Shown piece after piece: positions 45,238 to 53,468 of a DNA stretch of 64,000 nt. Positions within the stretch are counted from its first letter, which is position 1; each line of letters begins with the position of its first letter. This DNA is from Albidovulum sp. (GTDB lineage: Bacteria; Pseudomonadota; Alphaproteobacteria; Rhodobacterales; Rhodobacteraceae). Made by a program: the position numbers and the translations under genes. The notes below the pieces were generated by a model. It worked only from the letters and a program-made list of their open reading frames with translations, ran no database searches and was not told where the DNA came from. The DNA is taken from assembly GCA_030837825.1 (NCBI GenBank), contig JAUQYB010000082.1, positions 62,001 through 126,000 on the forward strand, in the 5' to 3' direction.

Positions 45238-45861
45238 TCAGCCGGCCCGGTCCCAGGCGAGGCGGACTGCCAGCAGCCCGAAGACCGAGGCCGACGCCCA
45301 GCGCAGCCCCCGTTCCACCCGCCGGTCCCGCGCGAGCGCCCGGCCGATGCCGCCCGCCCCGAGGCCCACGGCCGCGTTCACGACGAAGCCGCCCAGCGCG
45401 ATGACCGAGCCGAGGATCAGGAACTGCGCCAGCACCGCGCCGCGCGCCGGGTCGACGAACTGCGGCACGAAGGCGAGGATGAAGAGGATCACCTTGGGGT
45501 TGGAGATGTTGACGAGGAAACCGTCGCGGAAGGCCCGCGCCGGATGCACGGCTGGAGCCTGCGCCGCCCCGAGCGGCGTGCGCAGCGTCCGCACCACCAG
45601 CCACAGAAGATAGGCGACCCCTGCCCAGCGGATCGCGTCGAATAGCCCGGGCAGCGAGGCGACGATGGCGCCAAGCCCCGCGCCGGCCAGCGCGACATTG
45701 ACCATCGAGCCCGCGGAAATCCCTGCGCTTGCCGCCACCGCGGGGCGCGGGCCGCCGCGCATACCCTGCGCGAGACAGAACATCATGTCCGCCCCCGGCG
45801 TGAGGTTGAGCGCGAGCGCCGCCGGGACGAAGGCGGCAAGGGTCAGGGGATCGACGATCAT
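45238..45861 (-). CDS. LysE/RhtB family amino-acid exporter
   Basis: 207 aa with five to six helices. The family N-terminus [27 protein letters not shown] and the later [23 protein letters not shown] are diagnostic. Exports an amino acid or homoserine lactone-like compound; substrate unknown. Start overlaps the uracil-DNA glycosylase stop (ATGA). Confidence 0.93.
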   Translation of the reverse strand: MIVDPLTLAAFVPAALALNLTPGADMMFCLAQGMRGGPRPAVAASAGISAGSMVNVALAGAGLGAIVASLPGLFDAIRWAGVAYLLWLVVRTLRTPLGAAQAPAVHPARAFRDGFLVNISNPKVILFILAFVPQFVDPARGAVLAQFLILGSVIALGGFVVNAAVGLGAGGIGRALARDRRVERGLRWASASVFGLLAVRLAWDRAG

Positions 45862-46643
45862 GGCATCTCCTTGAGCCGGGCCCTGACCTCCAGAAGGTCC
45901 GCCCAGGCCTCGCGCTTGGCGGCCGGGTTGCGCAGCAGGTAGGCCGGATGCGCCATCGGCATCGCCGGCCTGCCGAAGGCCTGCGTCCAGGCGCCCCGCA
46001 GCCTCAGGATGCCGCGCTGGCCGAGTGCCGCGGCGCAGGGCGTGTTGCCCATCAGCACAATCAGGTCGGGGTTCACGAAGTCCACGTGGCGAGCCAGGAA
46101 CGGCAGCATCATGGCGATCTCGGCCGGCGCCGGCTCGCGGTTCTGCGGCGGCCGCCAGGGCATCACGTTGGTGATGTAGAGCGCCTCGTCCCGGTGATGC
46201 GCGGTGCGGGCAAGCCCGATCGCCGCAAACATCCGGTCGAGAAGCTGGCCGGCGCGCCCGACGAAGGGCCGCCCCTCAAGATCCTCCTCGCGCCCCGGCG
46301 CCTCGCCGATGATCATGACACGGGCCTCGGGGTTGCCGTCGGCGAAGACGAAGTTGCGCGCGCCCTTCTTCAGGTCGCAAAGGTCATAGGCCGACTGGAT
46401 TTCGGCCAGGGTTTCGAGCGTCACCGCCTCGGCCGCCGCCGTTTTCGCCACCGCGACCGGATCGGCCTCTGCCGTGGCCAGGGGCGCCGGCGCGGCGGTC
46501 ACGGCGGGTCCCCGCGCCTCGGCTTTCACCTCGTAGCGGTTGACGGGCACATCCCCGATGGCCTCGTCCGCGCCCAGCTCCGCCTGCCAGTCGAGAAGCG
46601 CCCGCGTGGCGTGAAAGTCGAGATCTGCGGCCGGTGAGTCCAT
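45858..46643 (-). CDS. Uracil-DNA glycosylase, family 4-like, without Fe-S cysteines
   Basis: 261 aa. Motif [25 protein letters not shown] and motif [10 protein letters not shown] identify a family 4-type glycosylase that removes uracil from DNA. In classical family 4 enzymes four cysteines hold a [4Fe-4S] cluster. Here the N-terminal CxxC is reduced to one Cys (YDLCDLKK), the KCRPP cysteine is MPWRPP, and the one in the following helix is Met (AMMLPFL), so no cluster is expected. The first 90 or so residues are an Ala-rich extension. Other alphaproteobacterial relatives seem to share this. Confidence 0.88.
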   Translation of the reverse strand: MDSPAADLDFHATRALLDWQAELGADEAIGDVPVNRYEVKAEARGPAVTAAPAPLATAEADPVAVAKTAAAEAVTLETLAEIQSAYDLCDLKKGARNFVFADGNPEARVMIIGEAPGREEDLEGRPFVGRAGQLLDRMFAAIGLARTAHHRDEALYITNVMPWRPPQNREPAPAEIAMMLPFLARHVDFVNPDLIVLMGNTPCAAALGQRGILRLRGAWTQAFGRPAMPMAHPAYLLRNPAAKREAWADLLEVRARLKEMP

Positions 46644-46751
46644 TGCGCGACCCTATGGCCCGGCCCCCGCCCCCGCAAGCGCCCGCTTTCGCCGTTGCCC
46701 GCGGCGCGTTCCTTTGCGATAAGCGGGCTCAGCCGGGGACCGGGGGCCTTC

Positions 46752-47714
46752 ATGACATTCCGCGCGCGTCACCTTCTGGGGATCGAACACCTTGCCCCGG
46801 AGGAGATTCGCAGCGTCCTCGACCTGTCCGAGAAATATGTCGACCTGAACCGGCGCACGGTGAAGCACGCCGATGCGCTGGCCGGGATGACCCAGATCAA
46901 CATGTTCTTCGAGGCCTCGACCCGCACCCAGGCCTCGTTCGAACTGGCGGGGAAAAGGCTCGGCGCCGACGTGATGAACATGTCTGTCGCCCATTCCTCG
47001 GTGAAGAAGGGCGAGACGCTGATCGACACGGCGCTGACGCTGAACGCGATGCAGCCCGACCTGCTGGTGGTGCGCCACCCGGCCTCGGGCGCGGTCGACC
47101 TGCTGGCGCAGAAGGTCAACTGCGCCGTGCTGAACGCGGGCGACGGGCGGCACGAACATCCGACCCAGGCGCTGCTCGACGCGCTGACGATCCGCAGGGC
47201 GAAGGGCAGGCTCCAGCGCCTGACGGTGGCGATCTGCGGCGACATCGCCCACAGCCGCGTGGCGCGGTCGAACCTGATCCTCTTGGGCAAGATGGAAAAC
47301 CGCATCCGCCTGATCGGCCCGCCGACGCTGATGCCCTCCGGCATCGACGACTTCGGCTGCGAGGTGTTCGACGACATGACGGCGGGGCTTGAAGGCGCCG
47401 ACGTCGTGATGATGCTGCGCCTCCAGAAGGAACGGATGGACGGCGGTTTCATCCCGTCGGAGCGGGAGTATTACCACCGCTACGGGCTTGACGCCGAAAA
47501 GCTGGCGGCGGCGAAGGCGGACGCCATCGTCATGCACCCCGGCCCGATGAACCGGGGGGTGGAGATCGACGGCGACCTCGCCGACGACATCAACCGCAGC
47601 GTCATCCAGGACCAGGTGGAGAGGGGCGTCGCCGTGCGCATGGCCTGCATGGACCTGCTGGCGCGGAACCTGAGGGCAGAGCGCGGACGGCAGGCGGTGG
47701 GGGTCATGGTGTGA
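46752..47714 (+). CDS. pyrB: Aspartate carbamoyltransferase catalytic subunit
   Basis: 320 aa. Condenses carbamoyl phosphate with aspartate in pyrimidine synthesis. The carbamoyl-phosphate site STRTQASFE (Ser56-Thr57-Arg58-Thr59), the HPTQALLDA motif and the [12 protein letters not shown]-terminal block are intact. The upstream in-frame ATG at 46695 is rejected on alignment. Its stop shares bases with the start of the AT-rich insert gene (TGATG). No PyrI-type regulatory subunit is present; the inactive PyrC paralogue downstream is the likely partner. Confidence 0.96.
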   Translation: MTFRARHLLGIEHLAPEEIRSVLDLSEKYVDLNRRTVKHADALAGMTQINMFFEASTRTQASFELAGKRLGADVMNMSVAHSSVKKGETLIDTALTLNAMQPDLLVVRHPASGAVDLLAQKVNCAVLNAGDGRHEHPTQALLDALTIRRAKGRLQRLTVAICGDIAHSRVARSNLILLGKMENRIRLIGPPTLMPSGIDDFGCEVFDDMTAGLEGADVVMMLRLQKERMDGGFIPSEREYYHRYGLDAEKLAAAKADAIVMHPGPMNRGVEIDGDLADDINRSVIQDQVERGVAVRMACMDLLARNLRAERGRQAVGVMV

Positions 47715-48175
47715 TGGATATTATTGGTGGAATCGGCGCGGCTACTGAGGGGCTAAAACTCATAAATGAGTTGCGCAAGATCGACAAGGAATTGGACAAA
47801 GCCGATCTAAAGTTACGTTTGGTCGACCTAGCGGACAAACTGATGGACGCGAAGCAAGCATTGCTAGACGCTCAAGAAAATCAACACTCCTTACAGCGTG
47901 AGATTGCAGCCTTGGAGGCAAAATTGCGCCAAACCGCCCGGATGCGGGATGAGCGTGGACTCCTTTATGAAGTCGATGACCACGGTGCTCGGATTGGCGA
48001 ACCATACTGCAATCAGTGCTACGTCAAAGAAGACAAACTATATCGAATGTTGAGTACAGAACGAGCTTCGGGATCCGGGTATGTCTGTAGCAATTGCAAA
48101 ACCTTGATAATTACCCAAAAGAAACCACCCTTGCGACCGCAAGAGCCTCGCGGCAAGCCGTGGTTTGATCGATGA
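47714..48175 (+). CDS. AT-rich coiled-coil/zinc-ribbon protein inserted between pyrB and pyrC
   Basis: 153 aa from the ATG at 47714 (a GTG one codon earlier is also in frame). N-terminal [20 protein letters not shown] is followed by a heptad-like coiled coil (about 14-75) and a C-terminal zinc ribbon with Cys99/Cys102 and Cys125/Cys128 (YCNQC and VCSNC), then a Pro/Arg-rich tail. By hand count 47761-48170 is about 49% GC, far below the flanks, and codon use differs (TTA, CTA, ATA, AAA common). The start overlaps the pyrB stop (TGATG) and the stop overlaps the pyrC start (ATGA). Short proteins of this general plan occur scattered in accessory DNA of many bacteria; no function is known to me. 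Clear horizontal acquisition, expressed by coupling to the pyr operon. Confidence 0.85.
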   Translation: MDIIGGIGAATEGLKLINELRKIDKELDKADLKLRLVDLADKLMDAKQALLDAQENQHSLQREIAALEAKLRQTARMRDERGLLYEVDDHGARIGEPYCNQCYVKEDKLYRMLSTERASGSGYVCSNCKTLIITQKKPPLRPQEPRGKPWFDR

Positions 48176-49449
48176 CCACCCTCCTCGCCAACGCCCGCCT
48201 GATCGACCCCGAGGCGCTGACCGAGGCCACCGGCAGCCTGCTGATCGAGAACGGCCAGATCGCCGCCATCGGCGACGCCCCCGCCCCCAAAGGCGCGACG
48301 ATCATCGACTGTCAGGGCAAGTGCCTCGCCCCCGGCATCGTCGATCTGGGAGTCAAGATCGGTGAGCCGGGCGAGCGGCACAAGGAATCGTTCCGTTCCG
48401 CCGGCCTCGCCGCGGCGGCGGGCGGCGTCACCACGATCATCGCCCGGCCCGATACGAACCCCGCCATCGACACGCCGGAGGTGCTGGAGTTCGTCACCCG
48501 CCGCGCCGCCGAGGCGTCGCCGGTCCGCATCCGCCACATGGCGGCGCTCACCAAGGGACGGCAGGGGCGCGAGATGACCGAGATCGGCTTCCTCATCGAC
48601 GCCGGGGCCATCGCCTTCACCGACTGCGACCATGTGGTGACGGACACAAAGGTCCTCGGCCGCGCGCTGACCTATGCGAAGTCGCTCGGCGCCCTCGTCA
48701 TGGGTCACCCGCAGGAACCGGGACTGTCGGCGGGAGCCGCCACCACCTCCGGCAAGTTCGCTTCGCTCCGCGGCCTGCCCGGCGTCAGCCCGATGGCCGA
48801 GCGGATCGGCTTTGATCGCGACGTGGGCATGGTCGAGATGACCGGGGCGAGATACCATTTCGACCAGATCACCACCGCCCGCGCGCTGCCGCCCCTGGAA
48901 CGCGCCAAGCGGAACGGCTTCGACGTGACGGCGGGAACCTCGATCCACCACCTGACGCTCAACGAATTCGACGTCGGCGACTACCGCACCTTCTTCAAGG
49001 TCAAGCCGCCCCTGCGGTCAGAGGACGACCGGCTGGCGGTGGTGGAGGCGGTGGCCGCGGGCCTGATCGACATCATCAGTTCCATGCACACGCCGCAGGA
49101 CGAGGAATCGAAGCGCCTGCCCTTCGAGGAAGCCGCCTCCGGCGCGGTGGCGCTGGAAACCTTCCTGCCCGCCGCGATGCGGCTCTACCACTCCGGCCAC
49201 CTCACCCTGCCGCAGCTTTTCCGCGCGATGGCGCTCAACCCCGCAAGGCGGCTCGGCCTGCCGCAGGGACGGCTTGCCGTCAGCGCGCCTGCGGACCTCG
49301 TGCTTTTCGATCCCGACGCGCCCTTCGTGCTCGACCGCTTCAAGCTCCGCTCCAAATCCAAGAACACGCCCTTCGACGGGCAGCGGATGGAGGGGCGGGT
49401 TCTCGGCACCTGGGTCGGCGGCACCCGGGTCTTCGGCGGAGGGATTTGA
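48172..49449 (+). CDS. pyrC: Dihydroorotase-like protein PyrC, metal ligands missing
   Basis: 425-aa amidohydrolase-fold protein. In active dihydroorotases the first zinc site is DxHxHxREPG. Here the segment is GIVDLGVKIGEPGERHKES, with Gly60 and Lys62 in place of the histidines. The late DHAPH aspartate segment is SMHTPQDEESK. Thus the catalytic metals cannot bind in the normal way. Inactive DHOase paralogues encoded with pyrB are known to serve as structural partners of aspartate carbamoyltransferase in some bacteria (pDHO/PyrC'), so that role is inferred, and an active DHOase should be elsewhere. The ATG overlaps the stop of the insert gene. Confidence 0.88.
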   Translation: MTTLLANARLIDPEALTEATGSLLIENGQIAAIGDAPAPKGATIIDCQGKCLAPGIVDLGVKIGEPGERHKESFRSAGLAAAAGGVTTIIARPDTNPAIDTPEVLEFVTRRAAEASPVRIRHMAALTKGRQGREMTEIGFLIDAGAIAFTDCDHVVTDTKVLGRALTYAKSLGALVMGHPQEPGLSAGAATTSGKFASLRGLPGVSPMAERIGFDRDVGMVEMTGARYHFDQITTARALPPLERAKRNGFDVTAGTSIHHLTLNEFDVGDYRTFFKVKPPLRSEDDRLAVVEAVAAGLIDIISSMHTPQDEESKRLPFEEAASGAVALETFLPAAMRLYHSGHLTLPQLFRAMALNPARRLGLPQGRLAVSAPADLVLFDPDAPFVLDRFKLRSKSKNTPFDGQRMEGRVLGTWVGGTRVFGGGI

Positions 49450-49450
49450 G

Positions 49451-50059
49451 ATGCCCGAGATCACCAGCGGCGCGGGCGTGCTGTTCCTGACGGCGCTATT
49501 GGGCTACCTTCTGGGCTCGATCCCCTTCGGCGTCGTCATCACCGGGGCGATGGGCCTTGGCGACCTGCGCAAGATCGGCTCGGGCAACATCGGCGCGACC
49601 AATGTCCTGCGCACCGGCAACAAGGCGGCGGCGCTTGCCACGCTGCTGCTCGATGGCGGCAAGGGCGCGGCGGCGGTGCTGATCGCGCGGGCGCTGGCGG
49701 GCGAGGATTCCGCGCAGCTTGCAGGGCTTGCGGCCTTCCTCGGCCATCTCTTCCCGATCTGGCTGGGCGGCAAGGGGGGCAAGGGCGTGGCCACGTTCCT
49801 CGGCATCCTGCTGGCGCTTGCATTCCCGGTCGGACTCGCCGCCTGCGCGACCTGGGCGGCGACGGCGCTCGTGACCCGGATTTCCTCGCTCTCGGCCCTT
49901 GTCTCGGCGGCCACGGCCTTTGTCTGGGCGGCCCTTCTCGGCCACGGCGACATGGTGATCCTGGCGGTCACCCTGGCGACCTTCGTCTTCTGGCGGCACC
50001 TGCCCAACATCGAGCGGCTGAGGGCCGGGACCGAGCAGCGGATCGGCGGCAAGACGTAA
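49451..50059 (+). CDS. plsY: Glycerol-3-phosphate acyltransferase PlsY
   Basis: 202-aa membrane enzyme with about five helices that acylates glycerol-3-phosphate from acyl-phosphate, the first step of phospholipid synthesis. The three PlsY motifs are GYLLGSIPFGV, RKIGSGNIGATNVLRTGNK with DGGKGA, and GHLFPIWLGGKGGKGVAT. Begins 1 nt after the pyrC stop, so probably in the same transcript. Convergent with marR. Confidence 0.95.
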   Translation: MPEITSGAGVLFLTALLGYLLGSIPFGVVITGAMGLGDLRKIGSGNIGATNVLRTGNKAAALATLLLDGGKGAAAVLIARALAGEDSAQLAGLAAFLGHLFPIWLGGKGGKGVATFLGILLALAFPVGLAACATWAATALVTRISSLSALVSAATAFVWAALLGHGDMVILAVTLATFVFWRHLPNIERLRAGTEQRIGGKT

Positions 50060-50098
50060 GGCATCGCCGGCGGCGCTGTCGACAAGGCTCCCGCCCTA

Positions 50099-50575
50099 TC
50101 AGGCGGGACGGTCCGCTTCCGCCAGGCTTTCAAGCTTTCGGCCAAGCGCGCCGACAACTCTGAGCGCCGCTTCAATATCCGCCGCGGACACATCGCCTGC
50201 AAGCGCGTTGATGCGCGGATTGTAAAGGGAAATTGCCGCATCGTAGATCCGCCGCCCCTCGTCGGTCAGCACGACAAGCTGGGCACGGCGATGATGCGGG
50301 TTCGGCTGGAACGCGACCATGCCCTGCCGCTCCAGGTCATTGGCGATCCGCTGCACGTTCTGACGGTTTCCGCCGAGATCACGCGCCAGCCAGGCAACAG
50401 GCTGCGGCCGGTCCGACGCGACGATGACCCCCAGGACCTGCCAGCGGGCGCTCGTCAGGCCGAGGTCGGCGACAAGCCGGTCGCCCCAGGCCACGATCTG
50501 ATTGTTCACCCGGAACACCGCGAGGATGAGGTCCGTCATCGCCTGTCCCCGAGCGGTTCTGTCAGCATCAGTCAT
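50099..50575 (-). CDS. MarR family transcriptional regulator
   Basis: 158 aa. Winged helix in the middle third: LTSARWQVLGVIVASDRPQPVAWLARDLGGNRQNVQRIANDLERQGMV (about 40-90) and the wing with RRAQLVVLTDEGRRI. Divergent from a small membrane protein gene; two palindromes in the 121-nt gap are likely operators. The ligand is unknown. Confidence 0.92.
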   Translation of the reverse strand: MTDADRTARGQAMTDLILAVFRVNNQIVAWGDRLVADLGLTSARWQVLGVIVASDRPQPVAWLARDLGGNRQNVQRIANDLERQGMVAFQPNPHHRRAQLVVLTDEGRRIYDAAISLYNPRINALAGDVSAADIEAALRVVGALGRKLESLAEADRPA

Positions 50576-50594
50576 TTGTCACCATAGACCTATA

Positions 50595-50650
50595 TTGACA
50601 TCATCATGTCAATTCGATATGTCCCTTTCGGTCGCTGTGTCATCATGACA
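50595..50650. promoter_or_regulatory. Two palindromes between marR and the membrane protein gene
   Basis: TTGACATCATCATGTCAA (50595-50612) has 7-bp arms around CATC; TGTCATCATGACA (50638-50650) has 6-bp arms around a single C. Their half-sites, TTGACAT and TGTCAT, resemble each other in opposite arrangement. The first begins 20 nt upstream of the marR start. Layout fits dual control of both divergent genes by MarR. Confidence 0.6.
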
Positions 50651-50696
50651 CCGAGTCGGGATCGATGCCAACCGGCCACTGTCGGAGAGATTGCCA

Positions 50697-51152
50697 ATGA
50701 AGAGGATCATTCACCCGGTCGCGGGGGCTGTCGCGCTGCTGACCATCGCCACGTTCTGGCTTTCAACGCTCGCAACCGAACTCTTTGGCTCGACCGCTTC
50801 CGTCATTGCCGTGAAAACGGCGATTCCCTGGGGGTTCCTGCTTCTGGTGCCCGCCCTGGCCGCCGCCGGGGCGACGGGGTTCAGCATGGTCAAGGGGCGC
50901 AAGCCGCATGGCCTCGTGAAACGGAAGGCGGCGCGGATGCCGGTCATTGCCGCGAACGGCGTGCTGGTCCTGATCCCTGCTGCCCTGTTTCTCGCATCAA
51001 GGTCGCGCGCCGGAAACCTGGATACATGGTTCTACGTCGTGCAGCTTGTCGAGCTTTCTGCCGGGGCCGCCAACATCACCCTCCTGGCCCTGAACCTGCG
51101 CGACGGGCTGAGGATGAAAGGAAGGCTTCGGCAATACCGGAACGCAGCCTGA
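50697..51152 (+). CDS. Small four-helix membrane protein, MarR-linked
   Basis: 151 aa with four hydrophobic helices (about 8-27, 38-60, 79-100, 112-133). MKRIIHPVAGAVALLTIATFWLSTLATELFGS and NITLLALNLRDGLRMKGRLR resemble a conserved but unnamed proteobacterial family. ATG 50697 preceded by CGGAGAG; a TTG two codons upstream is less likely. Probably controlled by the divergent MarR. Function unknown. Confidence 0.82.
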   Translation: MKRIIHPVAGAVALLTIATFWLSTLATELFGSTASVIAVKTAIPWGFLLLVPALAAAGATGFSMVKGRKPHGLVKRKAARMPVIAANGVLVLIPAALFLASRSRAGNLDTWFYVVQLVELSAGAANITLLALNLRDGLRMKGRLRQYRNAA

Positions 51153-51207
51153 CCGGTCCTGCCTCACAGCGGGCTGCTAGACCGGCCGCATCATCAGGAA
51201 TGTCGCC

Positions 51208-51678
51208 TCAGCCCTGGCCCGCCGCCATCAGCGCGGCATGCAGATCGTTGTATTCCGCGCATTTGCCGCAGAGCGCCGCGAGGCGGTTCAGGTTGGCCCT
51301 GGCGCTGGTGTAGTCACCCGTCTCGACGAACATCTCGCCCTGGTATTCGAGCGCACCGAGATGCTTCGGATCGGCCTTCAGCGCCGCGTCGTAGTAGCGC
51401 GCGGCCTCGGCCATGCGGTTCATCTTGCGGTTGGAATAACCCATCAGGTTGAGCGCGTCGGCGTTCCGCGGCTCTGCCTTGATGACCGCGGCGAGGAGTT
51501 TCAGCGCCTCGGGGTATCGCCCGGCATCGACGGCGGCCTTCGCCTCGGGATAGCCGGACTGCGCGGCCGGAGCGGTGCTGGCGCCGCTGTCGGTTCCGGC
51601 GGCGAGGACCGGGACGGCGGCAAAGGCGAGCGGCAGAAGAACGGCTGCGGCAAGCCGCGCGTGGAACGGGGTGGTCAT
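51208..51678 (-). CDS. Exported tetratricopeptide-repeat protein (short)
   Basis: 156 aa. Signal peptide about 1-26 (ending VLA-AG). About three TPR units follow: YPEAKAAVDAGRYPEALKLL, PRNADALNLMGYSNRKMNR and PKHLGALEYQGEMFVETGD. Ends with CGKCAEYNDLHAALMAAG, a Cys-x-x-Cys C-terminal motif that I associate with a conserved periplasmic TPR family of unknown role. Convergent with the membrane protein gene. Confidence 0.85.
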   Translation of the reverse strand: MTTPFHARLAAAVLLPLAFAAVPVLAAGTDSGASTAPAAQSGYPEAKAAVDAGRYPEALKLLAAVIKAEPRNADALNLMGYSNRKMNRMAEAARYYDAALKADPKHLGALEYQGEMFVETGDYTSARANLNRLAALCGKCAEYNDLHAALMAAGQG

Positions 51679-51726
51679 GTCGGGTCTCCCTGGGAACACG
51701 CTGCCAGACGATACCACAGGCGTGGC

Positions 51727-52179
51727 CTATGCAACCCTCACGTTCCGGCGACGGCGCGGAAACGTGCAGGCCGGCCGGGGGATCGGGGAAACGGCGGTCT
51801 GGCGCGGGGCTTCGGCGGGAAAGCGCGTGCCGTAGCGCAGCGTCAGGTCGGCCTCGCCGAGCCCCAGCGCCTTGAGCGGCAGGATCGCCCGTTCGATCGG
51901 CCAGGAGTAGACGGCAAGCCCGCCCTCGGGCGCGCGACGCAGGACGAAGCCCGCCGCCCGCAGACGCCGCTGCAATTCCACCCAGTCCGCCGAAAGGTTG
52001 ACCGCGCGCTGGATCACCTCCTCCTCCGACCGCAGCCGCGCCGGCGTCCGGTCGAGCGCGCCGCGCAGCACGGCGCAGAGATAGTCCGACGGCGAACACC
52101 CGGCCGCCCGCGCCGCCGATCCGAGCGCCAGGAGGAGCACTTCGGGCATGGCGACGGTGACGGTGCGGCGGGTGTCCAT
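51727..52179 (-). CDS. Hypothetical protein, possible DNA-binding N-terminus
   Basis: 150 aa, family not recognised. The N-terminus MDTRRTVTVAMPEVLLLALGSAARAAGCSPSDYLCAVLRGAL resembles a strand-helix-helix (ribbon-helix-helix-like) segment; the middle has a WVELQRRLRAAGFVLRRAPEGGLAVYSWP block; the tail is basic and Pro/Arg-rich. No signal peptide. Codon use is like its neighbours, and both ends are clear of other genes, so it is probably real. Confidence 0.65.
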   Translation of the reverse strand: MDTRRTVTVAMPEVLLLALGSAARAAGCSPSDYLCAVLRGALDRTPARLRSEEEVIQRAVNLSADWVELQRRLRAAGFVLRRAPEGGLAVYSWPIERAILPLKALGLGEADLTLRYGTRFPAEAPRQTAVSPIPRPACTFPRRRRNVRVA

Positions 52180-52222
52180 GCCGTCAGCCTTGCCCGAATC
52201 CGGTTAACGCCCGGTTCGCGCC

Positions 52223-52870
52223 TCAGATCGGGACAAAACTGCCCGTCACCGGGTCGTAGCAGTCGAGACCACCCTGGGCGATGTCGTTCCAGAGCCCGTG
52301 CAGGGTCATCTCCTCGGCCTCGACCGCGGCCCGGACGAAGGGAAAGGTCATCAGGTTCTCGAGACTGATCACCACCGCCTCGCGTTCCAGCGCACGCAAC
52401 TGCTCCGCCTCAGGAAGGTCCTTCACCCGCTCGTAGCCCGGCCGCAGCAGGTCCATCCAGCGGCCGACGAAGCTCGACTTCTCCTCCAGCTCGGGGGCGG
52501 CCCCCGAGCACATGTCGTGGCAGCCCTGCACGCCGCCGCAGGAGGAATGGCCGACGACGATCAGATGCGCGACCTTCAACGTCGAGACCGCATATTCGAT
52601 GGTGGCCGACGTGCCATGCTGTTCGCCGTCGGGCGCATAGGGCGGCACCAGGTTGGCGATGTTGCGGTGGATGAAGAACTCGCCCTGATCGGCACCGAAG
52701 ATCGAGGTGACATGCACCCGGCTGTCGCAGCAGGAAATCACCATTGCGCGTGGCCGCTGGCCTTCGTCTGCAAGCCGGCGATACCAGGCGCGGTTCTCCG
52801 CCCAGGTCGTGGCCTTCCAGCCGTGGTAGCGTTGCACGAGGTAGTTGGGCAATGGTCTGGCATGGCGCAT
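52223..52870 (-). CDS. Beta-class carbonic anhydrase
   Basis: 215-aa zinc enzyme interconverting CO2 and bicarbonate. Zinc ligands are Cys47 in ISCCDSRV, His108 and Cys111 in VVGHSSCGG; the Asp/Arg dyad is Asp49-Arg51. Length and the C-terminal LHGLWNDIAQGGLDCYD match bacterial Can-type enzymes. The frame is open far upstream, but similarity starts at MRHARPLPNYLVQRY at 52870, with AGGGGAG before it. Divergent from the 126-aa hypothetical. Confidence 0.94.
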   Translation of the reverse strand: MRHARPLPNYLVQRYHGWKATTWAENRAWYRRLADEGQRPRAMVISCCDSRVHVTSIFGADQGEFFIHRNIANLVPPYAPDGEQHGTSATIEYAVSTLKVAHLIVVGHSSCGGVQGCHDMCSGAAPELEEKSSFVGRWMDLLRPGYERVKDLPEAEQLRALEREAVVISLENLMTFPFVRAAVEAEEMTLHGLWNDIAQGGLDCYDPVTGSFVPI

Positions 52871-53012
52871 TGCGGAGGCTCCCCTGTCAGTCCCCCTGCA
52901 GATAGCCGCCGTATCCGTCGAATTCGAGAGGTTTTCGCGCCCGCCGCAACGATTTCTTGAGATCGCCCGCCGAGGATGTGTCCCGCGCGGGGTGCGCGAT
53001 GGAGGGTGACGG

Positions 53013-53393
53013 GTGGCGATACTTGCAGTGTTGCGCCATGACGAAGGTGTCCGGCTCGATCCGGACCGGCTCGTGGCGCTGTATTCCGACCTTGGAGAGG
53101 CCGGGGCCGAACAGGTCGTCTGCCGGGCGATGGAGGAACTCGCCGGCCGGCTGACGGAAATCCAGCGGTTCGCCGATGACGGCGACCTTCTGGCGATGAC
53201 GCGCAGCGCGCGGCTTCTGGTGAAGGTCGCCGAACAGATCGGGATGCTGACCTTCGCACGGGTCGCGGGCGACGTTCTGCGCGCGACCGCAGCCGGTGAT
53301 CGCCCCGCACAGGCGGCGACGCTCGCACGCCTCGTGCGGATCGGCGATCGCTCGCTCAACGCGGTCTGGGATCTGCGCGACATCACGATCTGA
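53013..53393 (+). CDS. Conserved hypothetical protein, helical
   Basis: 126 aa, mostly helical, no signal or membrane segment. EELAGRLTEIQRFADDGDLLAMTRSARLLVKVAEQIGMLTFARVAGDVLRA could form a four-helix bundle of histidine-phosphotransfer size, but no conserved His in an HPt context is seen. GTG start preceded by GGAGGG. 75 nt upstream of leucyl aminopeptidase. Function unknown. Confidence 0.75.
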   Translation: MAILAVLRHDEGVRLDPDRLVALYSDLGEAGAEQVVCRAMEELAGRLTEIQRFADDGDLLAMTRSARLLVKVAEQIGMLTFARVAGDVLRATAAGDRPAQAATLARLVRIGDRSLNAVWDLRDITI

Positions 53394-53468
53394 CGTCGGC
53401 GCGATGGGGCCTTGCAGGCGGCGGTGGCCGGGATAGTCTGGCGCGCGAAACCAAGCGCGAGGTCAGGG

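Noticed and set aside
50090..50107. CCCGCC-N6-GGCGGG hairpin between plsY and marR
   Set aside because: No T-run on either side and it overlaps the marR stop; too common in GC-rich DNA to call a terminator.
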